From Streptomyces sp. NBC_00425 (GTDB lineage: Bacteria; Actinomycetota; Actinomycetes; Streptomycetales; Streptomycetaceae), in assembly GCF_036030735.1 (NCBI RefSeq), contig NZ_CP107928.1, positions 7,998,001 to 8,062,000 on the forward strand: DNA of 64,000 nt, read 5' to 3'. The position numbers and the translations under genes were made by a program. The notes under the pieces are model-generated. The model saw only the letters and a program-made list of their open reading frames with translations. It was not told the DNA's origin and made no database searches. This document shows, in pieces, positions 1-7,366 of this stretch; positions within the stretch are counted from its first letter, which is position 1, and each line of letters opens with the position of its first letter.

Positions 1-37
1 CGGCGGCCAGCTCGCCAAGCCGGAAGGGTCGCTTGCA

Positions 38-334
38 GTGTCGGACGCCGCGCCGCTTCCGGTTCATCTCGACCGGGTGGTGGAGGGACTCGCGAAGAAC
101 CCCGCGCTACCGCCCGAGCTCATCCGCCGCCTCTTCGCCCACCGCAACGGCCTTGGCAGCGTTGCCAAGCGCCCGGACCTCACCGACGACATGATCGCCG
201 AGATCATCGCCGTCGACGACCACTGGCTCGTGCACTCGCTCGCGCTCAACCGCAGCCTCCCGCATGCCTTTCGGGGCGAGCAGTTCGTCACCGGCGGGGT
301 ACTCCTGTTCCTGTGGGAGAAGCCGGGCCGCTGA
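38..334 (+). pseudogene. Leucine-rich-repeat-variant-like protein, 5' remnant
   Basis: The first ~75 residues have the helical, proline-marked pattern of Streptomyces repeat proteins that open with LAKNPALPPELIRRL and continue with short ~23-residue units. Such proteins usually run to several hundred residues; this one stops at 98. The last ~15 codons lie antisense to the 3' end of the DUF4291 pseudogene, so the natural C-terminus has been replaced at a recombination junction near position 290-300. The GTG start at 38 has a GGAAGGG ribosome-binding sequence about 9 bases upstream. The frame is also open to the window edge, so a start outside cannot be excluded. Function unknown. Confidence 0.5.
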
Positions 335-854
335 GTCCAGTTCACCGCTGCTGACGAATGCGTGGATCTCGTGGGCGAGCGGGGTCACGTCACTGATGGA
401 CGCGGTCCACTCGTTCGCGTAACGCGACGATGCCTCGCCCGAGAGCCCGAGTTGCAGCGAGCGGTGCGGCAGGGGACGCAGGCGCAGGCCGCGTTCGGGA
501 TCCCACTGGAGACGGGCCGGTGCGCACTTGAGGTCACGCTGTCAGGTGCCGAGATCGGGATGCAGGCCTGCGGACGTAACTCGACAGGCAGGCGTGGCTC
601 AGCGCCCAGTCGAAGCCGTCGCGAGTGATCTCGACGGCAAGGACGGTCTCCTGCCCGGTGCTCGTGCCCCAGTTGGAGCGGTACATCATCCACAGGAAAC
701 TGGGCGTAATCCACGTCGTCCGGTCAGGCTTCCACGCGTCCGGAAAACGGCCGTCGCGGACGGCGGGCAGTCCGATTTCAGGGGAGTACGCCTGGTGGAC
801 GGTGATCGTGGATGCCGTGTGAAGCGCTCGGATCCTGTGGTGCGGTTCCTCCAT
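296..854 (-). pseudogene. DUF4291 family protein, frameshifted
   Basis: Reading leftward from the ATG at 854, the translation opens with the DUF4291 signature (RIRALHTASTITVHQAYSPE, then PSFLWMMYR and GQETVLAVEITRDGF). The frame is lost near 565. Family sequence resumes in another frame (LQWDPERGLRLRPLPHRSLQ, then DVTPLAHEIHAF) and runs to about 296, where it abuts the repeat-protein remnant. A TGA near 542-544 stands where the family pattern suggests a tryptophan. The function of DUF4291 is unknown. The copy is broken by a frameshift, a nonsense codon and a replaced 3' end. It is a diverged relative of the fragment at 4706-5160. Confidence 0.8.
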
Positions 855-1122
855 GGCGTACAGCGCGGAGTCGGTCAGGTCAGGAGGCCACCGATTTTCG
901 ACGGCCGCTCGTCGCGACGGGCCCAAGAAGGTGCCCGGCCTCGGTGCTCCTCCCGGGACTGCAACTCCATCGATTTCACATTGTGCAGACTGTTGCGTAT
1001 CAAGCAATGACCGGGCCATGATTGCCGCGCTTGACGCGGTATTCGACCTCGTTGCCGCCCCGCCGTGCTCCAGGGGGGACGGAGCAATCACGGGGCGTTC
1101 CACTCTCCTCAAGGGAGGCCAG

Positions 1123-2250
1123 ATGACACCACGCAGGGGAAGACGGCTCAGTCTGTCGGCGGTACTGAGCGCGCTCGCAGCGCTGCTGATCGCGAGCCTC
1201 GTCGGGCTGTGGCCGCCCCAGGATGCGACGGCGGCGGGCACGGACGGGAAGGCCGTGGCGGCCCAGCTGCAGCACTGGCCCGCTCCGGTCGCCGAAAAGC
1301 TCGGCCAGGTCATCGAAGAGCACGCCAACCAGGGTGCGTACGCGGTCTTCGACGCCGACAACACCACTTACCGGTACGACCTCGAGGAGTCGCTGCTCCC
1401 CTACTTGGAGATGAAGGGGAAGCTCAAGCGCTCGACGATGGACCGGTCCCTGAGGCTCATCCCCTTCAAGGACACGAAGAACCATCAGGAGAGTCTCTAC
1501 AGCTACTACAACCGGCTCTGCGAGATCGACGACCAGGTCTGCTACCCCTGGGTCGCCCAGATCTTCTCCGGATTCACGCTGAAGCAGCTCAAGGGGTACG
1601 TCGACGACCTGCTCGCATACGGCAAGCCCATCCCGGCCGAGTACTACGTCGGTGACCAGCTGACGAAGACCCAGGTGCAGCCACCGCAGTTCTACCGGGG
1701 CATGCAGGAGCTGTACCACGCCCTGCGGGACAACGGCATCGAGGTCTACGTCGTCAGCGCCGCCAGTGAAGAGTTGGTCCGGGACGTGCTGTCCGACCCC
1801 AAACACGGCTACGGCGCCAAGCCGCAGAACGTCATCGGCGTCTCCATGCTGCTCAAGGACCCGGTCACCGGGAATCTCACCACCGCCCGCAAGGAGATCG
1901 CCGAGGGCCGCTACGACCCGCGCGAGCTCGCGAACGACAAGTTGACCCCGACCCTGTGGGCCCCGCTGACCTGGTTCCAGGGCAAGCCCGCCGCCATAAA
2001 CACGTATATCGACCAGTGGCGCAAGCCGATTCTGGTCGCGGGCGACACCCCGGTCAGCGACGGCCCCATGCTCTTCCAGTCCACCGACGTGGAACACGGC
2101 GGGACCCGGATCTGGGTCAACCGCAAGGACAAGTACCTTACGCAGATCCAGGACATGCAGAAGGCGAACGCGGCCCGGCAGGAGGAGCTCGGCCAGCAGG
2201 TCACAGCCGACAAGAACTGGCTCGTGGTCAAGCCGGATGAGATCCGCTGA
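1123..2250 (+). CDS. Secreted HAD-superfamily phosphatase-like protein
   Basis: A 375-residue protein of the haloacid dehalogenase fold, probably an exported phosphoserine-phosphatase-type phosphohydrolase. Motif I is FDADNT (nucleophile Asp about residue 77, second Asp 79). VVSAAS is a motif II candidate and VAGDTPVSDGPML near residue 305 is motif IV. An N-terminal positive stretch and a hydrophobic segment (LSALAALLIASLVGLW) followed by an Ala-rich cleavage region indicate export. The ATG at 1123 was chosen because AAGGGAGG lies 5 bases upstream and the signal peptide starts there; the frame is open further upstream without such signals. It stands alone on its strand. Substrate unknown. Confidence 0.8.
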   Translation: MTPRRGRRLSLSAVLSALAALLIASLVGLWPPQDATAAGTDGKAVAAQLQHWPAPVAEKLGQVIEEHANQGAYAVFDADNTTYRYDLEESLLPYLEMKGKLKRSTMDRSLRLIPFKDTKNHQESLYSYYNRLCEIDDQVCYPWVAQIFSGFTLKQLKGYVDDLLAYGKPIPAEYYVGDQLTKTQVQPPQFYRGMQELYHALRDNGIEVYVVSAASEELVRDVLSDPKHGYGAKPQNVIGVSMLLKDPVTGNLTTARKEIAEGRYDPRELANDKLTPTLWAPLTWFQGKPAAINTYIDQWRKPILVAGDTPVSDGPMLFQSTDVEHGGTRIWVNRKDKYLTQIQDMQKANAARQEELGQQVTADKNWLVVKPDEIR

Positions 2251-2449
2251 CGTACAGCCGCAGCACGCGGGTCTGGTCGGTGCGACGGCCGTGCTCGGCG
2301 CACCGCCCAGGTTCGCGGTCCCAGGACCGCATGGAAACAGTGACCGACAAGAGGCCCAGGGGCAGGCGAATATGAACCTGCCTCCGTCGGGTAGGTGCTC
2401 GTGGCCGGGCCGATCATGGCGGTGAGGATGCCTCGCCTGCGGTCCGTCC

Positions 2450-2608
2450 GTGCTGGTGTTGGTCGGCCTGCCGACCGTCTTCACCGTCGTCCGCGCCCAG
2501 ATGCTCAAGCGCCAGATGGTCGGTCGCGCAGGTTCCAGCTTCTTCGCAGGCGTGATCGATGGCGCGGACAGTCGCGTACTCCGAGGTGCCGCGCCTTCAG
2601 ATGGCTGA
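2450..2608 (+). other. Possible 3' fragment of a membrane protein
   Basis: A short frame with one hydrophobic stretch (VLVLVGLPTVFTVV) followed by a basic tail, ending at TGA 2606-2608. It has no start signal of its own and no recognised family. It fills most of the gap between the HAD gene and the kinase and may be the end of a lost membrane protein. Nothing else is seen in 2251-2622. Confidence 0.2.
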
Positions 2609-2622
2609 GTAATGTGCACCGC

Positions 2623-3393
2623 GTGTCGAGTGAGGAAGTGATGCAGGACGGGGCCCACCGTCGGGTGGTACGGATCGGTGAGACGGTCCGCAGGCCCGTC
2701 CAGCCGTGGACGCCCACCGTCCATGCACTGCTCCGGCACCTGGCGGCGGTCGGCTTCGCCTATGCGCCGCAGCCGCTGGGAATCGACGACCAGGGGCGTG
2801 AGGTCCTTACCTACATCGAGGGTGACTCCGGTGCGGCGGGCTGGGCCAAGGTCGTGGACGGCCAAGGATTGAGGAACTTCGCCCGGCTGTTGCGCGACTA
2901 CCACGATGCGTGCAGGAGCTTTTCGCCTCCGCCGGGCGCGAGCTGGTCCACGGACGCGGGCGACCCGGGTGACGACGAGGTCATCTGCCACGGGGACTTC
3001 GGTCCCTGGAACGTCATCTGGCAGGGTGTCCAGCCGGTGGGAATCATCGACTGGGACTTCGCCCGCCCGGCACCACGCATGCACGACGTGGCCTACGCCT
3101 TGGAGTACGTCGCCCCGTTCCGTGACGATGCCGATTGCATGCGCCGGCTGCACTATCCGACGCCGCCCGACCGCCGTTCGCGACTGGAGGACTTCTGCAG
3201 CGCGTACGGCCTCGACTCGACCGCAGGGATCGTCGACGCCGTCATTGCCAGACAGCAAGACACTGCCAACCTCGTGCGCCGCCTGGCCGAGCAGGGGCAC
3301 GAGCCCCAGGCCACCTGGGCTGCCAATGGGTTCCTGACCGAACTCGACGACAGGATCGACTGGAGCAAGACGCACCGGCATCTGATCGAGTAG
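2623..3393 (+). CDS. APH-family phosphotransferase
   Basis: A 256-residue protein of the aminoglycoside phosphotransferase/choline kinase fold. It has the catalytic-loop motif HGDFGPWNVIW (H-x-D-x5-N) and the metal-binding IIDWDFA. The N-terminal stretch (RRVVRIGETVRRPVQPW) is typical of a large Streptomyces subfamily of unknown substrate. The GTG at 2623 matches the usual VSSEEV-type start. The ATG at 2641, with GAGGAAG just upstream, is an alternative. Length and motifs look intact. Whether it modifies an antibiotic or a metabolite cannot be told from sequence. Confidence 0.78.
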   Translation: MSSEEVMQDGAHRRVVRIGETVRRPVQPWTPTVHALLRHLAAVGFAYAPQPLGIDDQGREVLTYIEGDSGAAGWAKVVDGQGLRNFARLLRDYHDACRSFSPPPGASWSTDAGDPGDDEVICHGDFGPWNVIWQGVQPVGIIDWDFARPAPRMHDVAYALEYVAPFRDDADCMRRLHYPTPPDRRSRLEDFCSAYGLDSTAGIVDAVIARQQDTANLVRRLAEQGHEPQATWAANGFLTELDDRIDWSKTHRHLIE

Positions 3394-3581
3394 CCAATCC
3401 GCCTGCCGCCCTGACCTCTGGCTGCCAGCGAGCGGCGAATCGGCCCTGGGTCCGTTTCTACCGACCTGCGGGGCCAAAGGTTCTTCGTGGCCCCGGGATG
3501 GCTTGCACAGGTCAGCAGTGACGAGAACGGGGTAGCCGTGAACTTCGGCGCACTCCCTGGTCCGCTGCGCGCACCGGCTGC

Positions 3582-3634
3582 ACAAAGGGTTGTGAACGCG
3601 GCTTGACATGGATCATCAAGCCGCGCTCATATCC
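3582..3634. repeat. Palindromic repeat copy 1
   Basis: The sequence AAAGGGTTGTGAACG leads into a hairpin with perfect 10-base arms CGCGGCTTGA (3597-3606) and TCAAGCCGCG (3616-3625) around the core CATGGATCA. Three related copies follow near 4683, 7246 and 9666. No gene is seen in the rest of the gap 3394-3837. Confidence 0.75.
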
Positions 3635-3837
3635 TCTTCGAGGAAGGTGACGTGGCAGAGGTCAGTCGCCGAGCGCAGGGTAACGTGCCCCGTGGGACGT
3701 TGCGTGCGCTGTGACTCAATGACAAAGATCAGCCCAACAGAGCCGCAATGGCTTGGCTTTGGGATCCGCAGCAGCCCGACATGGATTGACTGGCGCATAC
3801 ACTCCCTGGCATTAGAAGCGTTGTGACGGGGGTCTGT

Positions 3838-4620
3838 ATGTCGTTCAAACGGGGCCGCTCCTTCCTGCCAGCGGCTGCCGCTGGTGCTGTGCTGGTTCTT
3901 GTCGGGGGATGTTCGGCACCGGCGGGTGGCGCGGATGCCCGATCCGGGGAGTCGTCCCGCACTCCGAGAGCATCGTCGAAACGTGTGCAGCCTCTGAAAG
4001 CCGCAGAACTGGCTGCCGCGCTCCCTGTAGAGGGGACCTTGCCGGGCTACCGGGTCACCGGTGCGCCCAGGTCGAGAACCGGCGGTAGCACGTCAGACGC
4101 TGGTGCAAAGCCTGAGGTGTGCCGTCCGCTCTGGGATGCACGCGTCGGCGCCTCTGCCACCTCGGCAGCCTGGGCTTCGGTCGCGATAGTCCCTTCCGAT
4201 GCCGCCCTGCAGACCGAGAGGCTGACCTTTGCCAGCTACGGTCCCGAACAGGCAGACGCCTACTTCGCTTCCCTCGAAAAAGCCCTGGATTCTTGCGCGT
4301 CGCTTTCCTTCCTGAGCTCCTACGGCGATCGCGCGACAGCGGAGATCGAACAACTGGCCAACCCGATCGTGGCGGGCTACGTCTCTGTGAGTTTCCGGAT
4401 GCACTGGAGTTTCGATCGCGACGGGTTCAAGTCGGACACCTATTCCTTGATTACGACTCTGCGCACAGGCGACGCTACCGTTACCGTCATGGCCGACAGT
4501 AGCGTCGGCAGCCAACTCTCGGCGTCGCAGAAGAGCGCCTTCATGCCGCAGCCGGACCCGGACATGCTGAAGTCGCAAGCCGACAAGCTCCGTGAAGCGC
4601 AGACCCGGGCTGCTGAGTGA
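3838..4620 (+). CDS. Putative lipoprotein
   Basis: A 260-residue protein with a lipoprotein signal peptide. Basic residues are followed by a hydrophobic core and the lipobox LVGGC, with acylated Cys25. The mature part begins with a Ser/Gly/Arg-rich linker and then a ~200-residue soluble domain resembling sensor-type or LpqN-like Streptomyces lipoproteins, without a motif that fixes a function. The ATG at 3838 places the signal peptide correctly; an in-frame GTG at 3823 would add five residues. It should sit on the outer face of the membrane. The gene stands alone and a palindromic repeat follows about 60 bases after the stop. Confidence 0.75.
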   Translation: MSFKRGRSFLPAAAAGAVLVLVGGCSAPAGGADARSGESSRTPRASSKRVQPLKAAELAAALPVEGTLPGYRVTGAPRSRTGGSTSDAGAKPEVCRPLWDARVGASATSAAWASVAIVPSDAALQTERLTFASYGPEQADAYFASLEKALDSCASLSFLSSYGDRATAEIEQLANPIVAGYVSVSFRMHWSFDRDGFKSDTYSLITTLRTGDATVTVMADSSVGSQLSASQKSAFMPQPDPDMLKSQADKLREAQTRAAE

Positions 4621-4682
4621 TCGTCGTGCGCCGGCTGCGCCATGTCAGGAACGAGCACCCGAAGGGGCCGAGCCTCCTCGGG

Positions 4683-4722
4683 AAAGGTCTGCGAACAACG
4701 CTTGACATGGATCAAGCCCAGC
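4683..4722. repeat. Palindromic repeat copy 2, fused to DUF4291
   Basis: AAAGGTCTGCGAAC is followed by GCTTGA-CATGGA-TCAAGC. Beyond the core the sequence continues directly as DUF4291 codons for Trp-Ile-Lys-Pro-Ser. Only the left half of the repeat seen at 3582 is therefore present. Confidence 0.65.
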
Positions 4723-5160
4723 TTCCTGTGAATGATGTACCGCTGCGGGTGGGGCCTGAAGGAGGGGCAGGAGACCGTCCTGGCCGTGGAGATGCGACGG
4801 GACGGCTTCGAGTGGGCGTTGCGCCATGCGTGCCTCTCGCACTACGTGCCGGAGCTGCACGCCGACTAGGCGGACTGGAAGCGGGAGCTGAAGCGGTCGC
4901 CGGCACGGGTTCAGTGGGATCCGGAGCGGGATCTGCGACTGCAGCCCTTGCCGCACCGGTCACTGCAGTTGGGCCTCGCGGGTGAGGCGACCGTGCGGTA
5001 CGCGGACGAGTGGATCGTCGGCATCGAGGATGTGACGCCGCTGGCACGGGAGATCCACGGTCATGTGCGCGCCGGTGACCTGGACGCGGCGACCGCATTG
5101 CTGCCGGAGGAGCGTCCGTATCCGGTGGCGGAGGCTGTGCTGGCCCGCCTGCGGCGATAG
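4706..5160 (+). pseudogene. DUF4291 family protein, C-terminal fragment
   Basis: The fragment starts at the family's WIKPSFL motif and runs to a natural end at TAG 5158-5160, with family blocks GQETVLAVEMRRDGFEW, VQWDPERDLRLQPLPHRSLQ and DEWIVGIEDVTPLAREIHGH. The N-terminal ~50 residues are missing and are replaced by a palindromic-repeat half-site. Two in-frame stops interrupt it. TGA at 4729-4731 stands where the family has Trp in FLWMM, and TAG lies at 4867-4869. The protein cannot be made as one chain. Confidence 0.8.
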
Positions 5161-5252
5161 GTGCGCGGCCGCGCTCCGTCCTGACGGACCTCTTCATGAC
5201 CGGTGCCCCGGTACTCGTCCAGAGGGCAGGTGTCGCGTGCCATGATCAGCGG

Positions 5253-5804
5253 ATGGGCGAGTACTCCTGGCCTTCCGAGAACGGCTGGTGCCAGGCGACC
5301 GGTGCCGAGGCGGCCTGGGCCGAGACGGTTCGTTCTCTGCCCGTCGGCACGCCGATCGCCGGTGAGGTGATCGGCAGACAGCCCTTCGGCGCCTTCCTCT
5401 CCATAGATGGTCGCCCTGAAGCCGTTGGCCTGGCCAGAGTCGACAGGATGCCCAGGTGCAGGGAACTGCCGACCGTGGGACAGCTCGTCGCCGGCGAGGT
5501 GGTCTGGCACGCCGAGCACAATCATCAGGTGGGCGTCATGCTTCGCGAGTGGGCTGAGCACGAGGACCTGCTGCCCCGGTTCGTGGAGTGTGTCGGCCAG
5601 GTCGTCACCGGACACGTCACGAAGATCGCGCCGATCGGATTCTTCGTACGCCTCGCCGACTGTGTGGAAGGGCTTGTTCCCCTCACCGAGGAGGTCGCGG
5701 ACCTCGCAGAGAGCGTCCGCGAAGGCCAGGCCGTGTCGGTGCTGATCGTCGATGTCGACCTCGACGGCCGCCGTGTTCGGTTGTCTGCCGAAGGCGTCGG
5801 CTGA
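5253..5804 (+). CDS. Protein with two S1-type RNA-binding domains
   Basis: A 183-residue protein with two tandem OB-fold S1 domains. Domain one (about residues 30-100) contains GTPIAGEVIGRQPFGAFLSI. Domain two (about 110-180) contains GQVVTGHVTKIAPIGFFVRL and ends VRLSAE, the classic S1 close. The first domain is more degenerate. Standalone S1 proteins of this size are common in Streptomyces and probably bind RNA or ribosomes. The ATG at 5253 is preferred because it starts just before recognisable sequence; the frame is open further upstream. It has no operon partner. Confidence 0.7.
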   Translation: MGEYSWPSENGWCQATGAEAAWAETVRSLPVGTPIAGEVIGRQPFGAFLSIDGRPEAVGLARVDRMPRCRELPTVGQLVAGEVVWHAEHNHQVGVMLREWAEHEDLLPRFVECVGQVVTGHVTKIAPIGFFVRLADCVEGLVPLTEEVADLAESVREGQAVSVLIVDVDLDGRRVRLSAEGVG

Positions 5805-6071
5805 GACCTGCCTGACGTTGCGTCTGTGCAACGGCCTCCGAGGTCTCTTTCGTGCTGCGGGAGCCACCCGCCTGAGGCCGCCCCCACTCCACCCCGACGT
5901 CCTCTCCCGACAGACGTGCGCGGGGCCGCGTGTCCGGTCCGGCCGCCGCCGTTCGGATCACCCGGGGCGACCCTTCAGGTGATTGCCGGACGCCCGGTGA
6001 GCCGGGCAGCCACCGCTGGGGTACGACGCCTCAGCAGAGGGCGAGCCCAGAACGCCGTGAGGAGCTTGGTG

Positions 6072-6356
6072 ATGTTCGCAGCAGTCCGGCGGTACGAAGG
6101 AGTGACCGATCCGGCCGAGGCCGCACGTCTCGTGAATGAGGGGTTCGTGCCGCTCATGCGGCAGGTCTCCGGCTTCGTGGCCTACTACTGGATCGACGCG
6201 GGGGACGGAGTGATGGTCTCGACCAGCGTCTTCCAGGACCGGGCCGGCGCCGACGAGTCGATCTCGAGGGCCGCGGACTTCGTACGGGACAGCCTCGCCT
6301 CGCTGCTCCCCAACCCTCCCCAGGTCATGGCCGGCGAGGTGGTGGCGTCCGCCTGA
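6072..6356 (+). CDS. Small ABM/dimeric alpha-beta barrel-like protein
   Basis: A 94-residue protein resembling the antibiotic-biosynthesis-monooxygenase/dimeric alpha-beta barrel proteins of actinomycetes (opens MFAAVRRYEGVTDPAEA, then GFVAYYWIDAGDGVMVSTSVF). Length fits a single-domain protein that dimerises. GAGGAG lies about 8 bases before the ATG; an adjacent GTG at 6069 is an alternative start. Such proteins are often annotated only as hypothetical. No catalytic residue can be assigned. Confidence 0.7.
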   Translation: MFAAVRRYEGVTDPAEAARLVNEGFVPLMRQVSGFVAYYWIDAGDGVMVSTSVFQDRAGADESISRAADFVRDSLASLLPNPPQVMAGEVVASA

Positions 6357-6583
6357 CAGCGTTCGGGCCGGCCACATGAGACGGCCTTGACGGCTGTACC
6401 GGCCTGGCAAGTGCCCACATGGTCGCCCCCGCCCTTCACAGCCCGATGTGCCGCCGAACGACGCAGACGAGCGGTCGCGCGGGAAAGTTTTGGAAGAACT
6501 CGGGCTCCGCTGTCGATTCGGCCACGGCCCGTTCGACATCCTGACGTAGGGCGCATCGCCGTACGAGGAGGCGACAGGACCTG

Positions 6584-7243
6584 ATGAGGAAGCACATGGA
6601 TCAGCTGCTGCGAGTGCAGAACTTCACCGTCTCGAGCGACGGCGTCGCCGCCGGCGAGGACCAGAGTCTGGAGCGGCCCTTCGGCCACGACGTCGATCCG
6701 GGAAAGCTCTTCGCCTGGGCCGGCGCCACGGCGAGCTGGCCCAACCGCACCGAGCCCGGAGGAAGCCGGGGCCTCGACGACTACTTCGCCCGGGACTTCA
6801 GCCACAACATCGGCGCCGAGATCATGGGCCGCAACAAGTTCGGACCCCAGCGCGGTCCGTGGCAGGACCACGAGTGGCGCGGTTGGTGGGGTGACGAGCC
6901 GCCCTTCCACACGCCGGTGTTCGTCCTGACCCACCACAAGCGTCCATCGTTCACGCTCTCCGACACCACGTTCCATTTCGTGGACGGCGACCCCGTCACC
7001 GTTCTCGCTGCGGCACGGGAGGCCGCGCAGGGCAAGGACGTCCGGCTCGGCGGCGGCGTGACCACCGTCCGGGAGTTCCTCGACGCCGGCCTCGTCGACA
7101 CCATGCATGTGGCCGTCGCACCGGTGAAGCTCGGCGGCGGGCTCCGCCTCTGGGACTCGCCCGAACAGCTGCTGGACCGGTTCCACATGGACGTCGTGCC
7201 GAGCCCGAGCGGAGTGACGCATCACCTGTTCTGGCGCAAATGA
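6584..7243 (+). CDS. RibD C-terminal/DHFR-fold protein
   Basis: A 219-residue protein of the dihydrofolate reductase/RibD-C superfamily. It has the usual opening strand followed by SSDGVAAG, the central AEIMGRNKFGP motif, TPVFVLTH, the cofactor-site GGGVTTVREFLDAGLVD, and a C-terminal strand PVKLGGGLRLW. Members reduce or bind NADPH-linked substrates, and many standalone Streptomyces copies have no known substrate. The ATG at 6584 is preceded by GAGGAG and AGGA; the ATG at 6596 is a second possibility. It looks intact. Confidence 0.78.
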   Translation: MRKHMDQLLRVQNFTVSSDGVAAGEDQSLERPFGHDVDPGKLFAWAGATASWPNRTEPGGSRGLDDYFARDFSHNIGAEIMGRNKFGPQRGPWQDHEWRGWWGDEPPFHTPVFVLTHHKRPSFTLSDTTFHFVDGDPVTVLAAAREAAQGKDVRLGGGVTTVREFLDAGLVDTMHVAVAPVKLGGGLRLWDSPEQLLDRFHMDVVPSPSGVTHHLFWRK

Positions 7244-7245
7244 CA

Positions 7246-7305
7246 GAAAGGGTTGTGAACGAGGCCTGACGTGGATCAAGCCCAGCTTCCTGTGGATGAT
7301 GGGGC
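7246..7305. repeat. Palindromic repeat copy 3, fused to a DUF4291 sliver
   Basis: AAAGGGTTGTGAACG begins about five bases after the RibD-like stop codon and leads to TGACGTGGATCAAG. It then continues for about 30 bases as DUF4291 coding sequence (codons for KPSFLWMM) before unrelated DNA. The right half of the palindrome is absent, as at 4683. Confidence 0.65.
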
Positions 7306-7366
7306 CACGTCACGGCCTTCACCCGGCAAGGGGGGCTCTGCCCCTGCCCCTGCCCCTGGCCGGTCT

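Noticed and set aside
1000..3609. A long leftward frame opposite the HAD and APH genes
   Set aside because: No recognisable family and antisense to two well supported genes.
5253..7243. A biosynthetic cluster from the ABM-like and RibD/DHFR-like genes
   Set aside because: The genes are separate single units with no synthase, transporter or regulator around them.
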